This document shows, in pieces, positions 10,836-21,800 of a stretch of 64,000 nt of DNA (positions are counted from its first letter, which is position 1; each line of letters opens with the position of its first letter). The notes beneath the pieces are model-generated. The model saw only the letters and a program-made list of their open reading frames with translations, was not told the DNA's origin and did no database searches. Origin of the DNA: Siphonodentalium dalli (lineage: Eukaryota > Mollusca > Scaphopoda > Gadilida > Siphonodentaliidae); assembly GCA_032622095.1 (NCBI GenBank), contig CP136063.1, forward strand, positions 79,401,980 to 79,465,979, in the 5' to 3' direction. The position numbers and the translations under genes were made by a program.

Positions 10836-11527
10836 ATCCAATGTTATCAATCTTTCTTTATAACTGTCTCGTTGAATAACTTAGAACGCAGAATGAAGCT
10901 ACAACATTCAAATACATAGCTAATTTATGGTGTGCCATGGAAGTACTTACACGTGCATGATATTATACTGTCATTATATATTTACTAGATGCATCACGAC
11001 ACACATTCTCGCATGAGTCAAGATGTATACCCTCTATTCAACGGATTGAACAAATCTTCATAAATTCGCAGATAAACACAGTTGTCACTACAATAAATGC
11101 CACTGACAGCAGCTACAGGGCAGGATGATTATGCAGGGTATAAATGTATCCTACAGGTGTAATAAATCAAGAGTGCTGATGGGTGTAAATGTTTCCACGT
11201 ACTTGCGTCTCTGACAGATAATACATCTGTTTCTTCTTCTACGAAAGACAACGTTGTGTTATATCTTGCATTTGTACTTCCTCTGGCCTTGTCCAGATAT
11301 CCGCGTAAACCAGTGACGTTCAAACCACGCTCAATTAGGATCCCTGGAATATCAAATTTGTATATAAAATGATGTACATATACCCAACCATCCGCGTTGA
11401 CCAGTTGTAACGTTTATTCCACGTGATGCCCGACACTGCTTGTATTGTGTCTATTTTTGCGCCGACAGCTCATCAGGGGCAAAGCCGACACTGGTTATGT
11501 CTGTTTACATGTAGTACATGTATATAC
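10836..11527. other. Nothing recognised
   Basis: Short open frames only. Confidence 0.3.
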
Positions 11528-11716
11528 GAACACATCTTATTCCAATTGGTTGCCACGTCATGTGGAAGATTCTTATTGGAAATTTCATGCCATCTGTATA
11601 TACGGAATACATCGGATTCCACTTGGGTGCCACATCATGTGGAAGATTCATATTTGCAAATTTCATGCAATCTGTATGTAACATTCGTGAAGGAATACAT
11701 CTTATTCCATTTTAAC
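11528..11716 (+). repeat. Minisatellite, about 77-88-bp units
   Basis: Two full units (11528-11604, 11605-11692) and a partial third (from 11693). Each begins GAAYACATC..ATTCCA and the full units contain GCCACRTCATGTGGAAGATT. A 140-residue open frame across it is a product of the repeat. Confidence 0.75.
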
Positions 11717-12092
11717 TCAGAGAGCTTGACCTGCATTTTACAGAGCCCTCCAGGAGAAACGTCGCATGCAAAGTGCGAATTCCGATATTTTAAAATGTAC
11801 TATTATAGTATGCGCACGTGGCTAGTTGGCGCTCAATCACGCTGAGAAGCGGGTCTAGTGGCTTTGAAATAACGATATAATGATAAATATCAACATGTGA
11901 AAATGACATCGTATTAACAACTTTATGGAATACAACGCCGGAGGGGTCCCGTTGTGCGTTAGCAATGTATTTTCGCTGAAAACTGCAGCTAACGCTTTGG
12001 ATTCTATTTTTAGCTTGAGTTATTGTCATGGGTTGACGTCCATCGCCCGTGCGTAGTGGTGTCCGTCCGTCAAATGTTTTGTCTCGCCCTAC
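11717..12092. other. Nothing recognised
   Basis: No supported feature. Confidence 0.3.
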
Positions 12093-12985
12093 AGGCTGCA
12101 CCCCTCATCCGATCATCACCAAACTTCATACGGATCTTCAGTTGACCTCTAGATGGGAGCATCGATTTGCCCCGAACTTCTTTTAAAAACATGGCCGCCG
12201 TCAGCCATTTGGGGTTTTCAAATTTTAATCCATCGGCACACCTTGCAGCCCGCATTTATTGGAGAAATGTTTTTGAAATTTACAGGCTTGTTTATGATCA
12301 TCTCTAGATGGGAGTTGTCGAATTTTAGCGATTTTCGATGAAAAACATGGCCGCCACCAGCCATCTTGGATTTTACTCTTACATGACTAAATCATTAGGC
12401 ACACTATACAGGCCACGTCCCTCATCCGATCATGACCAAACTTCATATGGATCTTCAGTGTGACCTCTAGATGGGAGCCATCGATAATTTCTGAAATTCG
12501 TTATAACAATCATGGCCGCCAGCAGCCATCTTGGATTCAAATTATAATCCATCAGCACACCCTGCAGTCCCCATATATCGAATAAATCTTTTGTAAATGT
12601 ACAGGCCTGATTAGGTTCATCTTTGGACGAGAGCTATCGAGTTTGAACGACCATCTTGAATTTTACTCTTTGCATGACTAAATCCGTTGGCACTTCCTAC
12701 ATACCACAAACTTAATGGATAGTTTGGGTGATAACTAGATAGCAGCCATGAATTTCGTTGAAAAACATGGCCGCCAGCAGCCATCTTGGAGTTCACTCTT
12801 TGTATGACAAAATCCGGCACACCCTACAGGGCACACCCATCATCCAATCGACACCAAACTTCATAGGGATCTTCGGGGTGACCTCTAGATTGGTGCCATC
12901 GATTATTTCCGAAATTCGTTATAAAACATGGCTTTGAAATTCAAATTTGAATCCATCAGCACACCCTGCAGTCCACATTTATTGG
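12093..12985 (+). repeat. Degenerate tandem array with ATGGCCGCC boxes
   Basis: Three large units start near 12093, 12405 and 12821 at ACAGG...CATCCRATC, followed by ACCAAACTTCATA.GGATC and TGACCTCTAGAT. CATGGCCGCC...CAGCCATCTTGGA boxes recur between them (12190, 12347, 12510, 12768). No coding potential. Confidence 0.7.
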
Positions 12986-13382
12986 TGAAATGTTTGAAAT
13001 GAAAATAATTTCATCCACACAATACAAGACCTTTACTGTAAGTTTTTTGACTTTTCTTCTTTATCATTCTACTCATTGCTCAGCAAAATACTAACTCCTT
13101 CCCAAGCTGAGCTACAGCGATATTGACACTTTAATTTTATATGCATTATATTTATGTTTATTTCCAGTTTAATATTCAGAAAATAAATCCATTCCAATGT
13201 TCGTGTACGTGGAAAATCTTATATGTTTGCTTTGTGAGAAGAATACCGTAATGTTCAGTGACAAATATTTACATAGCGCGTCTGTGTTACACTAATTCCT
13301 GTTCGGTCATTGGACAACTGCCAATTGGGTCACCCGTTTCATTCCTCAATAACACAGACCGTAACACGACGTCACAATTGCC
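12986..13382. other. Nothing recognised
   Basis: AT-rich spacer. Confidence 0.3.
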
Positions 13383-14175
13383 CGATTCGTCATCTTCGGT
13401 TTAAACCTCCGAGTTTAAACCTGGTTTAAACCCCCATTGGCGGTCCAGCCAAACCGGGTCTAAGTGGGCGTTTTTGTCGTTTAATGGCCAGCTGATTGAC
13501 AACTTCAGTCGGTGATATGAGCATGTAGTCAAACTACCCTGTTACCAAGCAGAACAAAGGGCAGGCTGATCTAATGCTTACTGACACGTCCTCGATTATC
13601 GCGTGCGAATGAATCAAATGTGACATGATAACACCAGTCTGTAGTCGCCACTTAGATACGCCCTCACTCGAGATTATTTACAACTCCACCCTTTGACTGT
13701 ATGTTTGACAATTCTAAACCGCGATGAAGAAAAGACGGATTCGTCATCTCAGGTTTAGCCACCGTAAAGATGGTTTAGCTGGACCGCCGAATTAGATGCT
13801 TTAGTTGCCAGTTTAAGCTTATAAAACATAAAAACAATATCTACATTGACAAAAACTTATCCCCACACAATTTATAGGTGTGAGTGCTTCTCGCATATAA
13901 ATTTCCAATAAAAATATGCTCGCTGTCGTTATTATTGATTTTCGCAATCAATAAAACGAGGCGGTCCCATTTGGAAAGGACGATTAATTATTTCGACGAT
14001 ACAGAGACACCACTACTAAACCGCTGGTCTGGCTGGACCAGGTTTAAACCAGAGATGACGAATGGGTCACTTAGACCTGCGGTCTCGGGTTTAAACCACA
14101 TCTTTAGCTGACGCACGGCGGTTTAAACCTAGAGGTTTACGTATACCAGGTTTAAACCTGAGATGACGAATCCGG
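13383..14175. mobile_element. Nested inverted-repeat elements with GATTCGTCATCT ends
   Basis: CGATTCGTCATCT occurs forward at 13383 and GGATTCGTCATCTCAGG at 13736. The reverse complement (GAGATGACGAATGGG and CTGAGATGACGAATCCG) ends at about 14065 and 14175. Repeated GGTTTAAACC palindromes fill both terminal regions, with mirrored CGGTCCAGCC / CTGGACCGCC. The layout suggests two overlapping or nested copies. A similar terminus is at 27850-27878. Confidence 0.65.
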
Positions 14176-14401
14176 TCAATATGTTTACCTAATCTGACAT
14201 AATCACTAAACGCGGTTGCATAATAATGCTTTTCGGGGTTCAGCGGAATTGCATCTGAAGTCAGTTATTTATATCAATCACGTTATCGTTGCCAAGCGCT
14301 TGGAAATCTTATATTGGGCTGACTAGTCTCAAATTATCGGTAGGTTTTGTGAAAATAAATAAGATTACACTCAGCTTTATATGGGAATAAATCATCAAAA
14401 A

Positions 14402-14625
14402 GCTATATAAATATAAGAAATGAATGTAGTGTGTGAGGGTGTGTTTGCGTGTGTGTTTGCGCGTACGTGCGCGCGTGCGTGCGCACGTTTGCGTCCGCGT
14501 GCGTGCCGGTATATAAATATAAAAAATGAATGTAGTGTGTGAGGGTGTGTGTCTGTGTGTGTTTGCGTGTGCTTGCGTGCTTGCGTGTGTGCATGCGCGT
14601 GTGCGTGTGTGTGTTATTGTGGGAT
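14402..14625 (+). repeat. GT-rich microsatellite in a 108-bp duplication
   Basis: TATAAATATAAGAAATGAATG with the following GTAGTGTGTGAGGG is repeated 109 bp later (14402 and 14511). Each copy runs into (GTGTTTGC)-type alternating purine-pyrimidine sequence. Confidence 0.85.
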
Positions 14626-15685
14626 ACGGACCTGTTGTCGTTGGTACAATTAGCTTCGCGGTTCACACAATATCCAACAACAACCACAGCGCCGTATAGC
14701 AAAATAACACACACCCATGCACTAGATTATTTCTTAAATAACAAATGACGCCAGTCCGATCACAATGATTAAACTAGATTTTATACATTGATGCCCGCGT
14801 TTAAGTGGGGCACGGTGATATGTTGCGGCTCGAGACCTGGAATGGCACATGAGGGCCGCAAACGAGGGTGACAACTGTTTTGTTATCCGGCAAAAGATTG
14901 CTCAATGACCGGCCTAAGTGCACGTGTATTTTCTTTAATCCATTTCATGTTGCAATCCTGGCTTTTTAGAAAATAAAACATTCAAATTATTGATAAATTA
15001 ACAAATCCAGCATTGGGACTGTTATTTCCGGTAATTTTTCTGGTCGCATGGTTGGAATCGGTTCACGGAAAGAGGAATACAGCGATTCCGAAGTAGAGTA
15101 GCCATGGCATTTTGTGGAAACAAGTTAAGACTAAGGATTCATGTGGCCATAACTTAATTTTCTTCAAAAGTTGTTTGTTAATTCCTTCACAATTTGATCA
15201 ATCTAGTATAGTTAAAATGTTATGAGAACAGCAGGGCATAGTATGGATATCAATTTATTGAGTTACATGACCTAAAAAATGGCGTTTCATTACGCGAGTT
15301 CTGTGTGAGAGACAAATATGGCTAACATACAATGCAACACTCATTTTGTTTGTAAATATGTTTGTCTTCTTAATCATATATCCATAAGGTAATCGTTTTG
15401 TGTATGTAATCTAGCGAGAAAAAATTTTTAAAACAGTGAAAAAGCCCTTCAATTGTCTCTAGTTCTCAAAATACTTGACCATAAAATATGGAATTTGACT
15501 CATTCTGAGAAATAGAAGCTCCGAAATCGAAGGCACCCAACTAGAAACATACTTAATGAATTTGTTAATGGTTTTCTGTTCTGGAATCACGGTTAGGTTA
15601 AGTCGACAAAATACAAATGAAATTGGAAGGGCTTGTGAATTTGAATTTGATTTATACATCCCTGAAAATCAATACATTGATGATT
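14626..15685. other. Nothing recognised
   Basis: No gene or repeat supported. Confidence 0.3.
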
Positions 15686-15689
15686 CGTC

Positions 15690-15775
15690 CAATTTTCCCA
15701 TTTATGTACTTATTCCAACAAAACAGTAAACCAAAAATCCACTGGACTAATAAGGGAACAAACTTAACAACATAT
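15690..15775 (+). repeat. Dispersed repeat shared with 18595-18695
   Basis: TTTATGTACTTATTCCA.CAAAACA and CACTGGACTAA.AAGGG.AACAAACTTAACA occur in both places, with a short indel in between. Confidence 0.65.
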
Positions 15776-16100
15776 CCTCGCGCAAATACGCTAATAATCG
15801 ACCTATAATGTGAAAAAGGTACATAATGTGATTATGTGTTTCTGCAATAAGCAGATAATGGAGTCATGTCCGTTATTTCGTTCTATGGCTCGTGCCACAG
15901 TCACATGTTAAAGGGAGTACATTTGAAAAGTCGTGATTTAGCTTATACGTGTCCTTGTGCGCACATGATCTGCTTAGAATCGCCTCATTATGAGTCGTAA
16001 ATGTAACTAAAACGCTCTCATTGTCAGCTCATAATATACTCAAAATGAGGCTATTCTCAGCAGATTATCAACCTAAAACAAGTTCTATTGTAAACAGATA
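15776..16100 (+). repeat. Family D repeat, copy interrupted at its right end
   Basis: Contains a large imperfect hairpin: ATCTGCTTAGAATCGCCTCA and its near mirror GAGGCTATTCTCAGCAGAT, around GTAAATGTAACTAAAACGC. Other copies are at 62290 (same strand), 28815 and 42235 (opposite strand). The right end is cut by the element at 16101. Confidence 0.7.
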
Positions 16101-17764
16101 CGGCCGAATTCTGGTCCCTGGTCTAGACCAGGGTTTCATATAAACTATAGTCTAGACCAGGCCGAAACCACGGTGATCGCCATGTGTTACCCAGCTTCGA
16201 GGCGAGTACGCTGGGATTATTAGTCAGCACTGGTCCGTATTATCGTCTTTTTGAAACTCAGGTTTACGTAAACCATGGTTTGCCTTCTTATTGTCATTCA
16301 GGACTGTGTCGGTCTGTTCATAATTCGAACCATGTGGTAACGTACAAGTTCTGGTAACAGAAACATATGTATTTTTTGGAAGCATTTATCTTTTTGTTAA
16401 CCAAATAGGAATTGTATTTTATTGATATGCCATGTAGAAGAAAGATTATAATTATATATGAACTGGACAAAATTTAGTATAATCGATAATTATGTGTGTT
16501 ATAGGTAATAGTCTACAACTGAGACCTAATACCCCCCTGGTCTGAGATTTTTGTATAAACCGAGACTTGAACCTGAGACGAGAATACCTTTTTTCTGTTT
16601 TCGCAGTAACGATACCGATTGGTAATTTGATTGTAAATCATGCGTGCGTTTATCTGGCTTTACTGTGGAGTTTTATTTATAACATCCTTGCCGTGTTTGA
16701 AAGCATATTACCGTTAGATGGATTAAGTCAGATTTTCGTGCTATTATTTCTAATATGTTATCGATGGGTTTGGTTGACACGGATAAATGGGGAATGATAG
16801 TAGTTTTGCAATCGGAACGTAATCCGCATTGGATTTCGTTCCGTGTTTCTGAAATGAATTGAGGTCGGAGCTAGTTTTGATAGTACTAATTCATCATTTG
16901 AGAATAAATTATTGCTGGACTGGATATACAATATAACAGCAAAAACTCTCAAAATTATATTAAGACAGAACGAAAAATTGTGGTTCAAAATAAGGAAATG
17001 TCCGATTAAATTGAATTAAATTAAATTAAATGCATGGGACCCCTGCTCTTGATTAATGATTTACTTGGTCCAGTTTCTTAAGCCTTGACATTTCAAATTG
17101 GTTTAATTGTCATAATTTATCTTTAAACATGCATTTGGAAAAATATTACATGGCAATGGAAATATCTGCTATCGGGAGCCATCTCGATTTTTTTTCCGAT
17201 ACCCCCTTTCTGATATCCCCTATAATAATGGTTCGAAATGTTTTCAAGAGATGAATGTAATTTATGTGTAATATTTTGACGCAAAGTTGAACAATATATA
17301 GTTGGTTCTTGATCTGAACAAACAATATTTTACACTATACATTGATTGTAAAGGACGCCGGTTGTCCCGTCGGTAGAATGCTCGGGGCATTATGCCGCCA
17401 TTTGCCATCTAGCGCTGACGAAGCTGGTTCGAATGCCGACAAGCGCGGATTCGCGATCCATTCTAAGTGAGGTTAATCTGATTCGTGTATCTGGGCAAGT
17501 TTTTCGGTCCCTTTCCGGGGTCGGTATTTCTACACACAGCGGAGTGTTTCTCGGTGAATTTACTCTCAGCGTAGACTTTCCTCCACCCGTAAAACTGACA
17601 ACGTCGCTCAGCACACTTTTGTCCATAGATTGTCATTGATTGTCGTTGATTGTACAACAATGCGCCGATCCCAGCTTGCGACCAGGTGGTTTCGCGAGAC
17701 CAAGTCCTGTCATGGAACACCGTGATTATTAGGGTGGTCTAGACCCGAGACCAGAATTCAGCCG
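16101..17764. mobile_element. 1.66-kb terminal-inverted-repeat element with target duplication
   Basis: The ends are about 30-bp inverted repeats with three mismatches: CGGCCGAATTCTGGTC at 16101 and GACCAGAATTCAGCCG ending at 17764, each followed inward by GGTCTAGACC. ATA flanks both sides (16098-16100, 17765-17767). The joined flanks rebuild CAGATAATGTG, as in the uninterrupted repeat at 62640, so this is an insertion into a family D copy. No transposase frame is recognised and a SINE lies inside. The class is uncertain: a TA or 3-bp duplication would fit Tc1/mariner-like or PIF/Harbinger-like elements. Confidence 0.75.
17352..17660 (+). mobile_element. tRNA-derived SINE, mollusc type
   Basis: It starts with an A-box-like GTCCCGTCGGTAGAATGC and has a good B-box, GGTTCGAATGCC (about 17427). 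The unrelated body contains GTCCCTTTCCGGGGTCGG and TAGACTTTCCTCCACCCG, followed by AAAACTGACAACG and a tail of ATTGTC/GTTGATTG repeats. The order tRNA head, body and short-repeat tail is that of SINEs. The TTTCCTCC...AAAACTG block resembles SINEs of bivalves as I remember them. Confidence 0.7.
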
Positions 17765-17771
17765 ATAATGT

Positions 17772-18555
17772 GCATTCTACTCCCTTAGAGTTATATCCAA
17801 CGAAGAAAAATGTTGTGGATGCCACAAGTAAGTATGTCCACATCTCTTGTCTGTTGTCAACCACTATTATACAACAGAGGTAATCGAAGTTATGTTATAA
17901 CAGTGATGCGCTTTTAAAGAAGAATCAATCTCGTTCCGTCCTCTGGTGGTAAGACTTTATATACGCCATAATGACACTCATCAATATGCATAATACTTCA
18001 AATTGATTAGCCTTGAATTATTGGAGAGAGTTCTGTTGGTCGTACGGACTGACTATAACATGGTACGGCTCGTTTCTTATTGGCGACTGACGCAATAGAA
18101 TGTTGCACGGGCCTAGTTTTGGAAATATATCATAGATGTCTCACATATAGCATGCCTTATATGTGTGCTGAATGACTTCGTGCTGGAATATCTTGACAGT
18201 AGCTCAGCTGATTTTTGAGGTAGTTCGATGCGTTGCGAGGCTACAGTAAATACATATACATCGATGAACAGACTGTGCTTAGATTAACTCTTTGGCGCGT
18301 AGGCGGGTGGAACGACATTGGTTCAAGATTTATCATGTTACGGTGTACAGAACTTCGAAACATCATCTCCAAAAAGGAAAGTTATAATGTTGATGGATAT
18401 TATTTGTATTAATGGTTTATTTGTTACAATATGCAATTGCTACAAAATTGCTCAGTTTACTTGCAAACAAATGTTATAATTCACCAATGGGTATGACGTC
18501 ATAATATGACTTACTCACCCACAAAGGGTTAATATATCAACCGAAAAACGATTAT
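17772..18555 (+). repeat. Direct duplication, unit 1
   Basis: From GCATTCTACTCCCTTA to ATATATCAACCGAAAAACG, this matches 18836-19435 plus 20495-20655 with few differences. The start-to-start distance is 1064 bp. Confidence 0.85.
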
Positions 18556-18594
18556 CATCGTTTTTCCATAAACCATAATTTGAGTATTTGACAA

Positions 18595-18700
18595 ATTTTC
18601 CCCTTTATGTACTTATTCCAGCAAAACAAATAATGCTGCAATTAGTTCTGGGTAACACCATTAATGCACTGGACTAAAAAGGGGAACAAACTTAACATAA
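18595..18700 (+). repeat. Dispersed repeat, second copy of the 15690 sequence
   Basis: Same TTTATGTACTTATTCCA...CACTGGACTAA sequence, with about 20 bp more in the middle than at 15690. Confidence 0.65.
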
Positions 18701-19435
18701 GCCCTCACTCTGTGTATGTATACATGCACTTTTATATCTAATTGTGTTTGAAATTATGTTATTTACTTGCATGTATATTATCAGGATTGGAAATAAATAT
18801 GTATACACCAAGCAATATTACTCACCTATATTTACGCATTCTACTCCCTTATGTCCAACGAAGAAAAATGTTGTGGATGCCACAAGTAAGTATGTCCACA
18901 TCTCTTGTCTGTTGTCAACCACTATTATACAACATAGGTAATCGAAGTTATGTTATAACAGTGATGCGCTTTTAAAGAAGAATCAATCTCGTTCCGTCCT
19001 CTAGTGGCAAGACATTATATACGCCATAATGACACTCATCAATAATCATAATACTTCAAACTCATCAGCATATTGGAGCCATAATTGAACTATTGGAGAG
19101 AGTTCGGTTGGTCGCACGGACTGACTATAACATGGTACGGCTCGTGTCTTATTGACGACTGACGCAATAGAATGTTGCACGGGCCTAGTTTTGGAAGTAT
19201 ATCATAGATGTCTCACATTGTATGTCTGACATATAGCATGCCTTATATGTGTGCTGAATGACTTCGTGGTGGAATATCTTGACAGTAGCTTAGCTGACAT
19301 TTGAGGTAGTTCGATGCGTTGTGAGGCTACAGTAAATCCATATACAACGATGAATAGACTGTGCTCGGAGTAACTCTTTGGCGCGTAGACCGACACTTAT
19401 TTCACCGTACGGTTGGCGGATGGAACGACATTGGT

Positions 19436-19655
19436 TTAACCCTTTACCCAACATAACGGCCCTGTGCCAATGCATTCTTTTATATATGCGAGTCGACCAT
19501 AGGTCGTCTCGCATATATAAGAGAATGCATTGGCTTAACACATATTAAAAATGATAAAATTGTCAAAGAATGTAGAAAAATATTATAAAAAATGTTAAAA
19601 AATGTAAGAAAAAATTATAAAATTGTTAAAGAATGTAATAAAAAAGTGCTCCTTT
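19436..19655 (+). mobile_element. TTAA MITE, family A, left half only
   Basis: Starts TTAACCCTTTACCCAAC and includes palindrome copy 7 and the AT-rich spacer. It then runs directly into the Crypton-like coding sequence, and no matching right end is present. Confidence 0.75.
19466..19534 (+). repeat. 69-bp palindrome, copy 7 (forward)
   Basis: Consensus except GGTCGTCTCGC on the right arm (T opposite T instead of C opposite T) and one T in the left arm. Confidence 0.9.
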
Positions 19656-20258
19656 TTCATACATTGTTTCGATATCTTTATTCGAAATTGGGTCCGAAGC
19701 AAGTGGTTTGTATCCCTTTCCTTGAGATTTCAAGTTTTTTTGCTTACTTTTGAGCTTACTTTTGAGTGTAAGTCGCAGATTTGAGAATTGAATGTCAGTT
19801 ATTATGGACACAGGATAATTTTTCATTTTCCAATGACGATCGAACGACGACAGGAATGCGCGCAAACTGCCTGGTTCGTATTCAGAGCCATCCTTTGTCC
19901 TCACAGAAATCATAAAATTGCATAGATGGTCACATAGTTCTCCGGGAGGGATGAACTCCAACTGTCTCATCTCACCCCTTATGCTGAGGAATTCCATGAT
20001 GAGTTTCATATCATATTCTGTTTTGCGTTTGGTGTTGATATTCTCCTGTTCTGCGTTGAAATTTTGAACACCTGTCGTCGGTGAAATATTCACAAATCGA
20101 GAATGCGAAGCCGAAGGCATCTCTGGAGTTTAACTTTTCGGAACACCATGTTCGAGAACGTGCTGCGATTGCATGTCAGTATTGCCACCATTTCCAATGA
20201 AAATATCCTCTAAATCTTTATCAGTAAGGCCATCGATCCACAATAGTTTATGTGACAT
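19626..20258 (-). pseudogene. Crypton-type tyrosine recombinase fragment (DUF3504-like)
   Basis: The minus-strand frame reads from an ATG at 20258 (MSHKLLWIDGLTDKDLED), meets one TAA after VPKS, then continues in the same frame from the Met at 20120 for 164 residues. The segment with IPPGELCDHLCNFMISVRT, DGSEYEPGSL, RHWKMKNYPVSIITD and KSKQKNLKSQGKGYKP matches the N-terminal SAM-like part of Crypton-derived proteins (the DUF3504/KIAA1958/QRICH1 group). The catalytic tyrosine-recombinase domain is missing: after IETMYEKGA the frame enters MITE spacer DNA and stops. The internal stop and 3' truncation make it a relic. The identification rests on remembered family pattern. Confidence 0.65.
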
Positions 20259-20414
20259 TTTTGTTTAATTTTTGACAGAAAAATGTTGTCTAGCAGACGA
20301 TAACGTAAACAAACAAAAGAGTAGTGAGCGGGAAGTAACTCTAGTTCGATGTGACGAAGCGATGTTAACTCATCTAGTGCCGAATCACTTTTAATTTTAG
20401 CGCGGATGGATACG

Positions 20415-20436
20415 AGTGAGATATCGATATCTCACT
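20415..20436. repeat. Perfect 22-bp palindrome upstream of the Crypton-like ORF
   Basis: The core GTGAGATATCGATATCTCAC reads the same on both strands, with one more matching pair outside. It lies about 160 bp upstream of the 20258 ATG. Confidence 0.8.
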
Positions 20437-20664
20437 AGACGGATTACGGTTATTATCTGACGCAAAACTACCACTATTTGATAGCTTAGCATATAATAAA
20501 GATGGATATTTTATTTTTTTATTAGTGGTTTATTTGTTACAATATGAAATTGTAATTACTCAGTTTATTTGCAAACAAATATATTCACCAATGGGTATGA
20601 CGTCTTATAAGACGTACTCGCCACAAAAGGCTAATATATCAACCGAACACGATTAGAGCGTTAT

Positions 20665-21149
20665 TTAACCCTTTCAGTTCCAGGGGCCGATCTCATCGGC
20701 CCTAATTTACGGTCTGTAAAATCGGCCCTAAAAAAAAAAATAATAATAATAATAATTATTTTTTTTAAGATTTTTTTTTGGTTGAATTTTGTTTGGGTAT
20801 GCTTAAGCATGCTATAGCGAATTTAAAAACAAACTGGATAAAACCTTAGGGGCATGTTATAACTCAAAACTATCACCAAGTATTCATAGTAATAATTTTG
20901 ATGCCCATGAAAAACGTAAGATTCCCTGGCACTAAACCTACAAAATAAGTCTGTTAAAGAATATAAGAAAAAATTATTAAAATTGTAAAATATTGTTAAA
21001 AATAATAACAAATGATGAAAAATTGTTAGGCCAATGCATTCTCTTATATATGCGAGGCGACCTATGGTCGACTCGCATATATAAGAGAATGCATTGGCAC
21101 AGGGTATATGGGTTCATACAAAAATCGGACCTGACACTGAAAGGGTTAA
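20665..21149 (+). mobile_element. TTAA MITE, family C, with one palindrome
   Basis: Ends TTAACCCTTTCAGTTCC and CACTGAAAGGGTTAA differ from family A after the first nine bases. Inside lie a GGGCCGAT/ATCGGCCC inverted repeat near the left end, AT-rich sequence with AAGAAAAAATTATTAAAATTG as in other spacers, and one reverse palindrome (21030-21098). Confidence 0.8.
21030..21098 (-). repeat. 69-bp palindrome, copy 8 (reverse)
   Basis: Matches the reverse consensus, preceded by TTGTTA and followed by CACAGGG. It is the only copy without an adjacent partner in its own element. Confidence 0.9.
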
Positions 21150-21634
21150 AGCCACATGGCGGTTTGCGCTCTGAAATACACATAATATTATTCGCTTTTG
21201 AATTTTTCTCAGTATGGAATTAGGTCGATAAATAACTGAACTACCTTTCTGCGAACATTATGTAACCCAACAAGACGAATTGAAGTAATGAAAAATACAA
21301 CTGCGAATACGGTGTTTGGGTCCCAAACACAAAATAGCTATTTACACGACATGGAACAGAAAAGAGCGTTCCGTGTTAGTCTATTCCTGATATGGTATAG
21401 ATAAATAGCGTTTGTCTGACTTCTGGCGAAAAGTTGAAAACGGCTGAAAACTGGCTATGACTTTGGCAAGTGTTTTCAGAGCATGTGAAGCCGGTATATC
21501 AATAGTTCATATAGTTATCGACCTATCATATCCGTCACTCAAAATTACGTAGAAAAACATTTGGAGGTTCGAATGAGCCATGTCCGTTTAATTATACCAG
21601 GTCCAGACTGGGATTGAATATTAAACTACTTGTT
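21150..21634. other. Unassigned; contains a dispersed repeat
   Basis: Positions 21541-21610 match the reverse complement of 930-1012. Nothing else is recognised. Confidence 0.4.
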
Positions 21635-21800
21635 TGTGTAAACATATTTATTTCCAATCCTAAAAAAGGCACATGTTAGACAAATTTAAACAAAAACAAT
21701 ATAATAATAAATTGCAATGAGATGATTGGAAAAGGATCAAACAACAAGCAATAATCGTTAGTTCAACCACACAAGAGACTGGTCGCCGAACTGTGGAAAC
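21635..21800 (-). mobile_element. CR1-like LINE 3' end fragment
   Basis: GTGTAAACATATTTATTTCC, a run of unrelated bases, then GATTGGAAAAGGATCAAACAACAAGC matches the 3' ends of the LINEs at 44866 and 53020. This is consistent with a strongly 5'-truncated copy on the minus strand. Confidence 0.6.

Larger units (their letters stand above)
18836..20655 (+). repeat. Direct duplication, unit 2, split by a 1.06-kb insertion
   Basis: Homologous to 17772-18555 up to GGAACGACATTGGTT (19435) and again from GATGGATATT (about 20495) to CAACCGAACACGATTA. The segment between holds a TTAA MITE fragment and the Crypton-like ORF, and replaces about 60 bp of unit 1. Confidence 0.8.

Noticed and set aside
11423-11845. 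140-residue plus-strand frame with repeated LYIR and CGRF segments
   Set aside because: It comes from the 77-88-bp minisatellite. No signal or domain supports a gene.
14403-14748. Open frames rich in His-Thr or Val-Cys
   Set aside because: Products of the GT/AC microsatellite.
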